A program made the position numbers and the translations under genes. The notes under the pieces are model-generated. The model was not told where the DNA came from, searched no databases, and saw only the letters and a program-made list of their open reading frames with translations. A stretch of 53,857 nucleotides of DNA. Source: Treponema sp. (lineage in GTDB: Bacteria > Spirochaetota > Spirochaetia > Treponematales > Breznakiellaceae). The DNA is taken from positions 9,607 to 63,463 of the forward strand of contig WQTD01000006.1 in NCBI GenBank assembly GCA_009786455.1, in the 5' to 3' direction. Of the stretch, positions 14,883 through 23,740 are shown piece by piece; position 1 is the first letter of the stretch; the number at the start of each line of letters is the position of its first letter.

Positions 14883-16019
14883 ATGCGAATTTGGTTTTTG
14901 TTATATTTTATGCTTTTTATGATTAATTTCATATTTTCTCAATCTTTAAATGAGGCTCAAACAGCTGCTAATGACGCTGCCAGAAGATTGGAAGAAGCTT
15001 TTGAAGGTAAATATGGCTTATCAGGGTATTCCCAAAACAACGCCTCCATACAGGTAACCAGAGGAGGAAGGCAGCCTGCCTGGGTTACAGATCCATATTC
15101 GGCTTATTCAAGAAATCATTACATAGCGGCAGTTGGTTTTGCTTCAACCCGCACGGAAGCGGAAAAAAAGGCTTTTGCCGCTCTTGTCTCGTATTTTGGT
15201 CAATCGATAAAGGCGGATATGGAAATTGCTGTTATTTATTCAGAGGCAGTTTCAAATGACGTTGTTATTTTTTCGGAGAATACTCGCGTACGCGATACAA
15301 TCGTAACCGCTGCTTCTCTTGATACGCTTATTGGAGCTGAAATCGGCAGTATCTGGGACGATGGACGCGGAACAATAAATGTCCTTGCTTATATGGAGAA
15401 ATCAAAAACTGTTTCCATTTATACGGATTTAACAATAATCAATAACAGTAACATAGAGCTTCTTACTTCCGTGAGTACGTCTGAAAAAAATTCATTTAAC
15501 GGATATGCCCGTTATAAACTTGCCGCTTTGATTGCCGGTGTTAACGCTGATTATGCAAATATAGTATCGCTTTCCGGCGGCTCAACAGCATCATTGAATT
15601 TAATCAGCGCTGATAAATTAAATCTGGAAATACAACAAATCATACGCGGTATTTCAGTAGGTTTTAATGTTTCCGGAGATAACAATAACCGCGTCAGAGA
15701 CACTTTTGCTAAGGTTTTAAATAATAAAGGATTACGGACACAGGGCAGCAACACTCCGTATGTTCTGGACATTGATATAAATATGGCAGAAGCAGTTTTT
15801 CCCAATAACGCATTTAAATTCTGCCGTTTTACGATTAATGCAAATTTGATTTAAAGAGAGACCGGTTCTGTTGTCCTTCCGTTCAGCATTACTGACAGGG
15901 AAGGACATACAACATACGAAGAAGCTAAAAACAGATCATATCTAAAGATGGAAAGAATTATTTCCGAGAGTTATCCGAAATTGTTCAGCGAATATCTTGC
16001 GGCTTTAGTGCCGTGGTAA
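14883..16019 (+). pseudogene. LPP20-like exported protein, interrupted by one in-frame TAA stop
   Basis: The reading frame has a signal peptide (residues 1-19, cleavage after IFSQS) and an LPP20-like module near residues 60-120 (GGRQPAWVTDPYSAY, HYIAAVGFASTRTEAEKKAF). After 323 codons a TAA stands at 15852-15854. The same frame then continues without a stop for 54 codons to a TAA at 16017-16019. That tail reads like normal protein (ETGSVVLPFSITDREGHTTY, then KMERIISESYPKLFSEYL), typical of the conserved end of these treponemal proteins. A single substitution has therefore truncated the gene, or the read has an error. Without the tail the last domain would lack its final strands and helix. The same domain type recurs in the gene at 17303. 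Confidence 0.8.
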
Positions 16020-16071
16020 TCAATACAAAACTGTTTTCGTATGAGAACAGAAATTTTTTCAGGAGTTTAAA

Positions 16072-16656
16072 ATGAAAAAGACTCTTTTTATAACAATCTG
16101 TTTAGTGACAGCTTTGATAATGTCATGCGCTTCCAGTAAATCAAGCGTAAACACATCGACGCGTCAGATGAACAGCCGAATACCTCAATCCATAAGAGAT
16201 ACAGCGACGAATGTTCCTGAGGACGCTCTTATCGGTATCGGAACAGCGCGTATGGCTTCATTAAGCCAGTCACGCACGATTTCCGCTACAAGAGCGCGCG
16301 CTGAACTTTCACGCCAGATGGATACAATCGTACGCGATATGGTACGCGATTATACAGCGGGCAGTGAAGTGGATCATTCAGCTTCTCTTTCATTTCAGGA
16401 AAATATTACCATAACGCTTTCACAGTCAAGACTTCAGGGTTCTTCGATTGTTGCTGAAGATGAAGATAAAGACGGAAATTACTGGACAGCTATTATGCTC
16501 AGTAAAAGCAGTGTTGTTAATGAAATAAATCAGGCGGTATCCACAGCTAAATTACGGGTTCCTGCAATGGCTTCCTTCGACGCAGAAAGAAGAATGAATG
16601 ATGCTTTTGATAAATTTTTGAATAATAACCAGCTTGGTTATTCGGATAAGGATTAA
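16072..16656 (+). CDS. Lipoprotein, LPP20-like family (tandem copy 1)
   Basis: A 194-residue protein with a lipoprotein signal (LIMSC lipobox, Cys at about residue 19), so it should be lipid-anchored in the envelope. The mature part is a treponemal LPP20-type module: VPEDALIGIGTARMASLSQS, TRARAELSRQMDTIVRDMV, then SFQENITITLSQSRLQGSSI. An AGGAG ribosome binding site lies six bases before the ATG. The next gene is a close paralogue of identical length, showing tandem duplication. No biochemical function is known; LPP20 domains occur in surface lipoproteins. A small hairpin (CTGTT/AACAG) lies in the leader just upstream. Confidence 0.75.
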   Translation: MKKTLFITICLVTALIMSCASSKSSVNTSTRQMNSRIPQSIRDTATNVPEDALIGIGTARMASLSQSRTISATRARAELSRQMDTIVRDMVRDYTAGSEVDHSASLSFQENITITLSQSRLQGSSIVAEDEDKDGNYWTAIMLSKSSVVNEINQAVSTAKLRVPAMASFDAERRMNDAFDKFLNNNQLGYSDKD

Positions 16657-16661
16657 ATATC

Positions 16662-17246
16662 ATGAAATTTGGTTTAGTTGTTTTATTGGCTTTATTTATA
16701 TCCTTTTCAGTTTATGGAGGCGGAAAAAAAGAAGCGGCAGCGCCTGCTGCCCAGCAGCGCCAGGTAGACAGCAGAGTTCCTCAATTTGTAAGGGATGCAA
16801 TAAGGAATGTGCCGGAAGATGCTTTAATTGGAATTGGTACGGCAAGATCGGCGTCTCTTAGTCAATCACGGACAGTTGCCGGAACAAGAGCCCGCGCTGA
16901 AATTTCCCGCCAGTTGGATACATTTATCAAAGATATGATCCGTGATTATACAGCAGGCAGCGAAGTGGATCATTCAGCGGCTCTTTCATTTCAGGAAAAT
17001 ATTACTGTAGCAATCTCTCAGTCAAGACTTAGAGGCGCTTCTATTGCAAACGAAGATCTTGATGAAAAAGACAACTACTGGGTAGTGGTTATGATGAGTC
17101 TGAACGGAGCTGTCAATGAAATAAATCAGGCTGTATCTGCAGCAAAACTGGTTGTTCCTGCTTTTGCATCATTTGACGCGGAAGAGCGTATGAATGAAGC
17201 GTTTATGAAATACTCCTGGTCTGAGATAGGATTTGCAGGTGATTAA
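16662..17246 (+). CDS. Exported LPP20-like protein (tandem copy 2, no lipobox cysteine)
   Basis: The mature region is very similar to the preceding gene: the GSEVDHSA segment is identical, and VPEDALIGIGTAR, SFQENIT and VNEINQAVS are shared. The two are tandem duplicates of 194 residues each. The signal peptide has diverged. This copy ends ISFSVYGGGKKEAAAP with no cysteine, so it is probably secreted into the periplasm or medium rather than lipidated. The spacing to the first copy is five bases. An AAGGA ribosome binding site overlaps the upstream stop, and a strong hairpin terminator follows the gene at 17257. Divergence in localisation after duplication is the notable point. Confidence 0.72.
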   Translation: MKFGLVVLLALFISFSVYGGGKKEAAAPAAQQRQVDSRVPQFVRDAIRNVPEDALIGIGTARSASLSQSRTVAGTRARAEISRQLDTFIKDMIRDYTAGSEVDHSAALSFQENITVAISQSRLRGASIANEDLDEKDNYWVVVMMSLNGAVNEINQAVSAAKLVVPAFASFDAEERMNEAFMKYSWSEIGFAGD

Positions 17247-17256
17247 CTTGCATCTT

Positions 17257-17289
17257 AAGACAGGATAAAAATTGATTTTATCCTGTCTT
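17257..17289 (+). terminator. Intrinsic transcription terminator
   Basis: AAGACAGGATAAAA (17257-17270) pairs perfectly with 17276-17289 across a five-base ATTGA loop. The 14-bp stem is followed only by a short T-rich tail, so it may act less as a sharp terminator and more as an mRNA 3' end. It separates the tandem lipoproteins from the gene at 17303. Confidence 0.65.
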
Positions 17290-17302
17290 TCTTAACAATT
17301 AT

Positions 17303-18061
17303 ATGAAAACTTTAACTGTTTTAACATTAATTTTTATCTTTTCAGGTTCAGCCGCCTGCATGGAATTTTCCATGCAGGAACAATATAATACCGACCGCTG
17401 GTTTATGCTGCCTTCAGACAACAAACTGATTGTCATAGGCATATCAAACCCAATGATTAAAAGACAGGATGAAATTATATCAGCCAAAGAAGACGCCGCA
17501 AGGAAAATAGCAATGTTTTTCGGCGTACACGGAACAGTTGAAGTAACAAACAGTATCGGTTCTAATATTCTTGATTATTCGCACGAATCAAATATTAGTT
17601 TGTCTTATGATTCTGATTATGAAAGTTTTATAGATAAATTAAAATATGATCCCAAGGATATATTAATAACAGCCGAAGCTGTTTTTATCAGGTTTTGGTT
17701 TGATGCGGATATTGACGGAATTAATTATACTGCTGATACCGGCGTAAACCGTCCGGCATGGACCAGAAATCAGGATTTACCGGATATTCCCGGTTACGTG
17801 ACGTCAGTAGGATTTGCGCGTAATCAGCGCAGGCTGAAAGATACAATTTTCAAATCAACTGAAGATGCCATTACAAGAATGATAGCTGATCTTCACACCG
17901 TTATTAATACAAAAGAAATTTCAATTGCAGGAAAAAATTCATCCAGTTACATTCATACCAAGAGCGAAGGTAATATAAATAATTTTCATGTTATTGAGTT
18001 ATGGATAGATCCAGATACACGTTTTGTCTATACGCTTGCGGTTGCGAGAAAGGGAATTTAA
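17303..18061 (+). CDS. Exported LPP20-like protein
   Basis: The 252-residue protein has a signal peptide (MKTLTVLTLIFIFSGSAAC). The cysteine at 19 has only a weak lipobox context, so lipidation is uncertain. Two related modules are visible: residues about 36-120 (NKLIVIGISNPMIKRQDEII, EDAARKIAMFFGVHG) and about 150-235 (RPAWTRNQDLP, GYVTSVGFARNQRRLKDTIF, TEDAITRMIADL). Both follow the 'W/P---Y---VGFA----EA---A' pattern seen in the broken gene at 14883. It begins a run of three tightly linked genes, with the M48 protease starting on the base after its stop codon. A shared role in envelope protein assembly or turnover is inferred from this coupling. Confidence 0.65.
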   Translation: MKTLTVLTLIFIFSGSAACMEFSMQEQYNTDRWFMLPSDNKLIVIGISNPMIKRQDEIISAKEDAARKIAMFFGVHGTVEVTNSIGSNILDYSHESNISLSYDSDYESFIDKLKYDPKDILITAEAVFIRFWFDADIDGINYTADTGVNRPAWTRNQDLPDIPGYVTSVGFARNQRRLKDTIFKSTEDAITRMIADLHTVINTKEISIAGKNSSSYIHTKSEGNINNFHVIELWIDPDTRFVYTLAVARKGI

Positions 18062-18925
18062 ATGCGTAAAATATATTTTTTCTTTGGAATCTTGTTTTTC
18101 TCGCAGACTATTTTTCTTTCCGGGCAGTCTTTTGGACAAATTGAAAGTTATTTTTCCGAAATGGACAGAATTTTTAATGAAATGGAATATACTCCTTCAC
18201 CGGAGGAAGAGTATTATCTTGGAAGAGCTGTAGCGGCGAATATTCTGGCGTCTTATAAATTGTATACAGAAAAACCTGAACAACAGATATATTTAAATAT
18301 GATCTACCAAACTTTAGTTATAAATTCATCTTATCCGTTTTTGTATAACGGTTATTTTGTAATGATTCTTGATAATCCTGAATTTAACGCTTTTGCGACT
18401 CCGGGCGGTCATGTTTTTTTAACAAGAGGGCTTGTAGAAGCCGCTCCTTCAGAAGACGCGCTGGCAGGAATTATAGCTCATGAACTAGCGCATATTATGC
18501 TCAGGCACGGTATAAAAATCATTAATGATATGAAAATAACAACAGAAATTGATTTAACGACTCAAATGGCGGCATCTTTTTCAGGAAATAAAAACAAACA
18601 AATTTCTGTTTTCAGAGATTCTGTAAATGATGTATTTTTCAGCATAACAAAGAGCGGGTATTCAATACCCCAGGAATATGAAGCGGATAATAAAGCCGCC
18701 GAACTTATGGTCATGGCAGGTTATAATCCGGGTGAATTTTTAGAAATGTTAAAAATACTGCAAAGGATTCAAAAAAATAAAAATGGAGGATTTAATGATA
18801 CGCATCCTTCACCGGCGCAGCGTATAGCAAATTTAGAGAAGCAAATACACAGGTATAAAGAAACTATCGTTAATAACAACAGAAAAGAGCGTTTTAACAA
18901 TGTTATGGGATATGATCATGAATAA
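18062..18925 (+). CDS. M48 family metalloprotease (exported)
   Basis: This is a zinc endopeptidase of the M48 (HtpX/LoiP/BepA-like) family. An N-terminal signal peptide (residues 1-22) precedes the catalytic domain. The zinc motif is HELAH at residues 140-144, and the third ligand is Glu205 in QEYEADNKAAELM. The upstream NAFATPGGHVFLTRGLVEA and downstream THPSPAQRIANLEK are also family features. At 287 residues it lacks the C-terminal TPRs of BepA, so it is closer to LoiP/YfgC-type short periplasmic proteases involved in outer-membrane quality control. Its ATG follows the previous stop codon with no gap, and its end overlaps the next gene by eight bases, so the three are one operon. Confidence 0.9.
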   Translation: MRKIYFFFGILFFSQTIFLSGQSFGQIESYFSEMDRIFNEMEYTPSPEEEYYLGRAVAANILASYKLYTEKPEQQIYLNMIYQTLVINSSYPFLYNGYFVMILDNPEFNAFATPGGHVFLTRGLVEAAPSEDALAGIIAHELAHIMLRHGIKIINDMKITTEIDLTTQMAASFSGNKNKQISVFRDSVNDVFFSITKSGYSIPQEYEADNKAAELMVMAGYNPGEFLEMLKILQRIQKNKNGGFNDTHPSPAQRIANLEKQIHRYKETIVNNNRKERFNNVMGYDHE

Positions 18926-21137
18926 AAAAATTTTAATTTTTTTCATAATAGTTTTTCTGACGTTCTCTTTATTGGGTTGCAAAAGTACAGGAAAAAGTCG
19001 AAATGATACAACACCGCAGGTTCTAAAGACCCCAACAGGGGATGATATCAACAAAATGGAACTTACTATTGTAGCTCCAAATGCAAGAGGACTTAATGAA
19101 AATGAAAATTATCTTCCTACGCTGGTACAAGGAGAATTTGTCAGCAATTTTACAGGTTATTCTGTAATTTCTGTGCGGGATCGTGAACGTCTTGATGATC
19201 AATACGCTGAACTTTTATCCGGTTATTATGATGATAGCGCTGATGAAAGTCTTGGGCGGTTAATTCCAACAAGTCATTTAATGGGAGGTAATATTACAAA
19301 GACTGCTACAGGATACGCCCTTCAAATGTTTATAACCAGAAAATCAGATAAAATGACAATAGCTTCTTATTCAGGAACATTCACTTTTGTTGAACTTGAT
19401 AATCTTACAGGAGTACGGCGTGCCTCACTGGCTTTATTTGAGAGATTGGGCGTACCAGTTACCTCACAGACAAGAAATGAACTTTCCAAAGCAGCAACGG
19501 ATAACCATGTCAATGCACAAACAACTCTTGCAAGAGGTATTACAGCCGAAAGACAAGGAACAGTAGAAGCTCTTAACTATTATAATCAGGCAGCTATTTA
19601 TGATCCTACTTTACTGGAAGCTGCAAATCGTCTATCAAGATTGAACACAAATGTTTCAAGCGGGAATCTTGGTGAAGCAATACGTAACGATATTGCAGAC
19701 CGTAGGAATTGGGTTGCGCTTCTTACTGAAACAGAACAATATTTTGACAGTTTTCACCGCTCGCAATCAATGCCTTATACATTATTCTATCTTAATGACA
19801 TAAAGCGGGGAACAACAAACTATCAGAACGAAACAGTAACACTTAGTACAGAAACATATCTATACAGCAGTGGAGTTTGGTCGCTTTCCATCGAACGCAC
19901 TTTACAGGCTATATATGACGGTTTAAGAGCTACAGGAAAAGCAAGTACTTGGGAGCTGAGTAATTGGCCTCAGCGCGGTGTTACCAATTTAAATGCCTTT
20001 GCAGAAAAACGCGATAATTTTTCTGTTGTATTTGAACTTGTGAACAGCCAGAATAAAGTAATCGGCAGGCAAACCTTGCAAGCAGGAGGTTCCTGGAGTT
20101 TGAACTGGAGCGGCCGACCAAGTGTTAATCTTTCCTCGGCAGACAGGAGAACTATAAATTTCCAGAATGTAGACGTAAAAGAAATAACTGATAACTTGAC
20201 TATACGTATTGCAACTGTAAATGGAATTGACGGAGAAACTGCCGCAAGGAGCGGGGTTTTACAGATACGCCCTATTACAAAAGCAGAAGTTGACAGGAAT
20301 GATAGATTCAGATATTCAAAAGGCGAGATACAAGGTTTTGCAAATTATACTACCAATGCAGGAAGAACTGATATTCCGAGTGTTATATGGGGTGATCCCG
20401 TCCTTTCAATCAGGCAGGAAGCATTCAAAAATACCGGAGTAACAATTTTAACCCTTCCAAACAGCATTACTGTAATTAATGAGAAATTATTAAGTAATAC
20501 CGGATTAACCGGCGTAATCATTCCTAACAGCGTTACTGTAATTGGTAATAATGCATTTAGTAATAACTCATTAACAAATGTTTCCATTCCCAATAGTGTT
20601 GTATCAATTGGCGATGAAGCATTCAGTAATAACCCAATTAACAATTTAAATATAGGTAATAATGTTACTTCTATCGGTGCCAGAGCATTTCAAAACAATA
20701 ACTTAACCAGTGTAACTTTACCGGAAAGCGTTACTGTTATTGGAGAAGCAGCCTTTCAAAAACACAGTACTTCTGAAGTACCAGGAGTAATAAAAAATAT
20801 TAATATAGGTGCTAATGTTATTTTACCATCGAATACATTCCGTATTTCCTGGAGATACTATAATGAAGGAAATCTTTATGAAGGTGAAAGAAACGGTACA
20901 TTTAATCAATTTTATACTACCAATAACAAAAAAGCCGGTACATATAATTTAATTTCTAGTGCTAATTTTATTGCTAGCGACAATTCAATCTGGTTTTATG
21001 GAGATAACGAAACAGCGAAGAAAAAAAATACAATTAATAAAACAATTTTTTGGGCTTCAAGTATAACCGCAATGGCAGCCTTTTTCGGAGTATTATATTT
21101 ACTTCGGGATAAACCTGTTGAAGGTCCGGTTTATTAA
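18918..21137 (+). CDS. Lipoprotein with CsgG/LpoB-like N-domain and BspA-type leucine-rich repeats
   Basis: Starting at the ATG at 18918 (739 residues), the protein has a lipoprotein signal (FSLLGC). An N-terminal domain follows that resembles CsgG/LpoB-like modules of treponemes: LTIVAPNARG, LPTLVQGEFVSNFTGYSVIS, VRDRERLDDQYAELL, then LMGGNITKTATGYALQMFI. Residues about 195-250 look like TPR helices, and 260-470 are an unrecognised beta region. About five BspA/TpLRR repeats (NNSLTNVSIPNSVVSIGDEA type) span DNA 20410-20760. A final transmembrane helix near the C-terminus (TIFWASSITAMAAFFGVLYL) is unusual for an outer lipoprotein and suggests two anchors. It overlaps the M48 protease gene by eight bases. 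LRRs of this type bind host or partner proteins. Confidence 0.75.
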   Translation: MNKKILIFFIIVFLTFSLLGCKSTGKSRNDTTPQVLKTPTGDDINKMELTIVAPNARGLNENENYLPTLVQGEFVSNFTGYSVISVRDRERLDDQYAELLSGYYDDSADESLGRLIPTSHLMGGNITKTATGYALQMFITRKSDKMTIASYSGTFTFVELDNLTGVRRASLALFERLGVPVTSQTRNELSKAATDNHVNAQTTLARGITAERQGTVEALNYYNQAAIYDPTLLEAANRLSRLNTNVSSGNLGEAIRNDIADRRNWVALLTETEQYFDSFHRSQSMPYTLFYLNDIKRGTTNYQNETVTLSTETYLYSSGVWSLSIERTLQAIYDGLRATGKASTWELSNWPQRGVTNLNAFAEKRDNFSVVFELVNSQNKVIGRQTLQAGGSWSLNWSGRPSVNLSSADRRTINFQNVDVKEITDNLTIRIATVNGIDGETAARSGVLQIRPITKAEVDRNDRFRYSKGEIQGFANYTTNAGRTDIPSVIWGDPVLSIRQEAFKNTGVTILTLPNSITVINEKLLSNTGLTGVIIPNSVTVIGNNAFSNNSLTNVSIPNSVVSIGDEAFSNNPINNLNIGNNVTSIGARAFQNNNLTSVTLPESVTVIGEAAFQKHSTSEVPGVIKNINIGANVILPSNTFRISWRYYNEGNLYEGERNGTFNQFYTTNNKKAGTYNLISSANFIASDNSIWFYGDNETAKKKNTINKTIFWASSITAMAAFFGVLYLLRDKPVEGPVY

Positions 21138-21190
21138 TATGAAAATTTCGTCGTTGGCGAAAATTGCAATATTTTTTTTGGAGATTTTTT

Positions 21191-21628
21191 ATGAAAGATA
21201 GAAAAACATTTTTGATTTTTCTGATTTGTATTTTTAGTTTGGGATTAATAGTCTCTTGCGATAATTCGGAAGATCAAATATTTATTGTTGAAGGCGATGA
21301 CAGCGCTAACACAACCGGTAATAAAAAAGGAATAATTGTCTTTTCAAATAATTCCAGTTATAACGAAGACGCTATCGTAACAGTCGATCTTGTCAGATTT
21401 TTCAGTTTTGACGGCAGTGATAGTGAAACAATAATTATTACATGTAAAGTGACCGCTGGTAAGACCATTACATATAAAGAAATACCGCTTAATTATACAT
21501 ATTTTATAAAAGTAACTGATTCAACAGGGAAAAAATATAATTCTGGCAAAGGGAAAGCTGCTCAGGGAAATGTATACAGATTCTCTTATGACGGAGGTTA
21601 TATATCAAGTCCTTGGTGGTGGAATTAG
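21191..21628 (+). CDS. Small lipoprotein of unknown function
   Basis: The start at 21191 is set by GGAG seven bases upstream; an in-frame ATG at 21164 lacks a ribosome binding site. The 145-residue product has a lipobox (GLIVSC, Cys at residue 24), an acidic linker (EDQIFIVEGDDS) and a small beta domain. That domain has alternating hydrophobic strands (KGIIVFSNNS, AIVTVDLVRFFSF, ETIIITCKVTAGKTITYKE, YTYFIKVTDSTGKKYNSG), like a one-domain immunoglobulin or transthyretin-type fold. It ends in SSPWWWN. It follows the LRR lipoprotein on the same strand and is the last gene before the cassette array. I cannot assign a family. Confidence 0.65.
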   Translation: MKDRKTFLIFLICIFSLGLIVSCDNSEDQIFIVEGDDSANTTGNKKGIIVFSNNSSYNEDAIVTVDLVRFFSFDGSDSETIIITCKVTAGKTITYKEIPLNYTYFIKVTDSTGKKYNSGKGKAAQGNVYRFSYDGGYISSPWWWN

Positions 21629-21783
21629 AATTTTTATAAGAAAAATTAATTAGGGGGAAATAAAAGGTAAAGTAAAAAGATTAATTTCTAATGATTATCC
21701 TTTTGTATTGGAAATGGTGAGGTGTTTTGTAATGGGTGTTGTGTCATGTAAAATACGTTAAGTGCCATATATCCTAAGATATG

Positions 21784-21812
21784 TTGACATTAAAAAAAGA
21801 ATAGAGTAAAAT
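21784..21812 (+). promoter_or_regulatory. Promoter inside cassette 1
   Basis: TTGACA (21784-21789), exactly 17 bases, TAAAAT (21807-21812). It lies 27 bases after the start of the R' site at 21757, within the same cassette. A strong AAGGAGG ribosome binding site (21830-21836) then precedes the ATG at 21841. Confidence 0.7.
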
Positions 21813-21840
21813 AAATATAGTTATTTGTTAAGGAGGTTAT

Positions 21841-23715
21841 ATGAAAAAAGGTATAATTTTAACGATTTTATTAGTGAGTGTACTTTCAATAAGTTTTCCC
21901 CAGACTGGTGACACTTACTCAGTTAGTAATGTATCTACATGGATAGAAGCTGTAAATGGTGTAAGGAGTGGAGGTAATAATAGAGAGTACACGATTATTG
22001 TTACTGCTAATGTTTCTGTACCACCGAGCTCTGAGAATACATTTGGTTCTGTTACTGGCATAAAAATAAACATGGAAGGTAATGGTAGTCTTTCCCCATC
22101 TAACAACGGTGTATTACTGATAATTGGTACAGACCAAACAATTGTAGCTAAAAATGTTTCATTACGAGGTCGTTCTAATAATGGTTCCTTTTCAGTAGTT
22201 AGAGTTATGAATGGAAGTATGTTCCAAATGGAAGGCAATGCTTCTATAACAGGTAATAGCATAGACGGTGTCGGCGGTGGTGTTTTGGTTGAGGGGGGTA
22301 CTTTCATTATGAAGGATGATGCCTCGGTATCGAGCAATGTTACTAACAACGGCAATGGTGGCGGAGTGCATGTTAGCAGTGGGACTTTAATCATGCAAGA
22401 CAACGCCACAGTGTCGAGAAATACTGCTACCGGCTATTATTCTGGAGGTCAGTGGCGGAGAGCTGGTGGTGGACAAGGTGGCGGTGTGTATAGTAATGGT
22501 ACATTTACTATGCATGGGAATGCCTCAGTGTCAGGTAATACCGTTACTATTAATAGTAGAAGTGATGGTTGGGGTACTGCTAGATGCAACGGTGGCGGCG
22601 TATTCAATCAAGGTACTTTCAATATGCATGATAATTCTACAGTTACAGGAAATACAAGCAGCGCAATAGATGGTTATGGAGGAGGTGGTGGAATATATAA
22701 CGGAGGAACCCTCACTATGCAAAATAGTGCTACGGTAACTAATAATAAAAGTATTTCCAACAATAGTGGTTACTTTGGTGGTGCTGGAGGAGGAGGTGTG
22801 TATAATGATGGAGGCACTTTCACTATAAAAGAAAGTGCCTCAGTATTTGAAAATAATGCTAGTTTTAATGGAGGTGGGATATATAACAGAGGTATATTAA
22901 ATATGAGAAATAATGCCTCAGTTTCTAATAATACTTGTGGTATCGATAATTCTGGAGGTGGTGGCGTGTTTGTTTACAGTGGTACTTTTACCATGTATGA
23001 AAGTACTTTAGTATCAGGCAATATCGCTAATTTGGGTGGTGGAGTATATATAAATGGTGATTCTTTATACAGAAATAGAGGAACCTTCATCATGCAGGAC
23101 AATGCTATAATTTCTGGTAACATTGCCAACATTAGTGGTGGTGGGGTGTATATAAATAGTAGCGAAAACTTTATTGGTACTTTCAATATGCAGGGAAGTG
23201 CAATAATATCAAATAATAATGCTACATATTACGGAGGCGGTGTTTTTAGCAACGGGACTTTCGCAAAAAGTGGCGGAATCATCTATGGTGATGATGCAGA
23301 GCAAACCCAAATAAATACTGTTATTAGTAAATTTGGTCATGCTATTTATGAACCAAAGAATGGTGGTTGGAGAAATGCTAGTGCTGGATCAACAATGAAT
23401 ACCGATTCATACGGATTCTGGCTTAATGATGGCGATATTGTTAGATTTCTTTTTTCGGAAACTGTTTCTGAAAGTACATGGAGAAGATCAAACTTTAACA
23501 ACACTCTAACTCTTACACATAACATGATAAAATCCAGTAGCAGTAATAATCTTTGGGTTCTTCAGAGCATTTCTGGCAACGCATACACATTCAGGCGAAG
23601 TAATGCAACAAATATGCTTACAATTACTATCAGATTTGAAAATAATAATCTTGTAATTAGCGGTGATAGTGGTAGTGGTCAAGACAATTGGAATGGCACT
23701 TGGGCTAGACGATAA
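21841..23715 (+). CDS. Secreted beta-helix repeat protein (polymorphic outer membrane protein-like repeats)
   Basis: The 624-residue protein has a signal peptide (residues 1-20, cleavage near SFPQT). It contains eleven copies of a GGG(V/I)-containing repeat between residues about 125 and 490. Each has the form GGGVY-NGTFTM--NASVSGNT, of 25-40 residues, which is the chlamydial Pmp-like/pectate-lyase style of right-handed parallel beta-helix. The C-terminal 110 residues form an antiparallel beta domain resembling lipocalin-like modules (SYGFWLNDGDIVRFLF ... GTWARR). No autotransporter beta-barrel or LPXTG sorting signal follows, so it is secreted or peripheral. It has a very strong ribosome binding site and its own promoter, and forms cassette 1 of the array. 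A role in adhesion is inferred from repeat type only. Confidence 0.8.
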   Translation: MKKGIILTILLVSVLSISFPQTGDTYSVSNVSTWIEAVNGVRSGGNNREYTIIVTANVSVPPSSENTFGSVTGIKINMEGNGSLSPSNNGVLLIIGTDQTIVAKNVSLRGRSNNGSFSVVRVMNGSMFQMEGNASITGNSIDGVGGGVLVEGGTFIMKDDASVSSNVTNNGNGGGVHVSSGTLIMQDNATVSRNTATGYYSGGQWRRAGGGQGGGVYSNGTFTMHGNASVSGNTVTINSRSDGWGTARCNGGGVFNQGTFNMHDNSTVTGNTSSAIDGYGGGGGIYNGGTLTMQNSATVTNNKSISNNSGYFGGAGGGGVYNDGGTFTIKESASVFENNASFNGGGIYNRGILNMRNNASVSNNTCGIDNSGGGGVFVYSGTFTMYESTLVSGNIANLGGGVYINGDSLYRNRGTFIMQDNAIISGNIANISGGGVYINSSENFIGTFNMQGSAIISNNNATYYGGGVFSNGTFAKSGGIIYGDDAEQTQINTVISKFGHAIYEPKNGGWRNASAGSTMNTDSYGFWLNDGDIVRFLFSETVSESTWRRSNFNNTLTLTHNMIKSSSSNNLWVLQSISGNAYTFRRSNATNMLTITIRFENNNLVISGDSGSGQDNWNGTWARR

Positions 23716-23740
23716 AAATATAGAGTACGGACAAACGGCA

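Noticed and set aside
15852-15854. Stop codon in the LPP20-like gene as a selenocysteine or pyrrolysine codon
   Set aside because: It is TAA, which is not used for either amino acid, and no SECIS-like structure was seen.
21915-22409. 164-codon frame antisense to the beta-helix repeat gene
   Set aside because: It arises from the repetitive codons of the real gene on the other strand and has no start signal.
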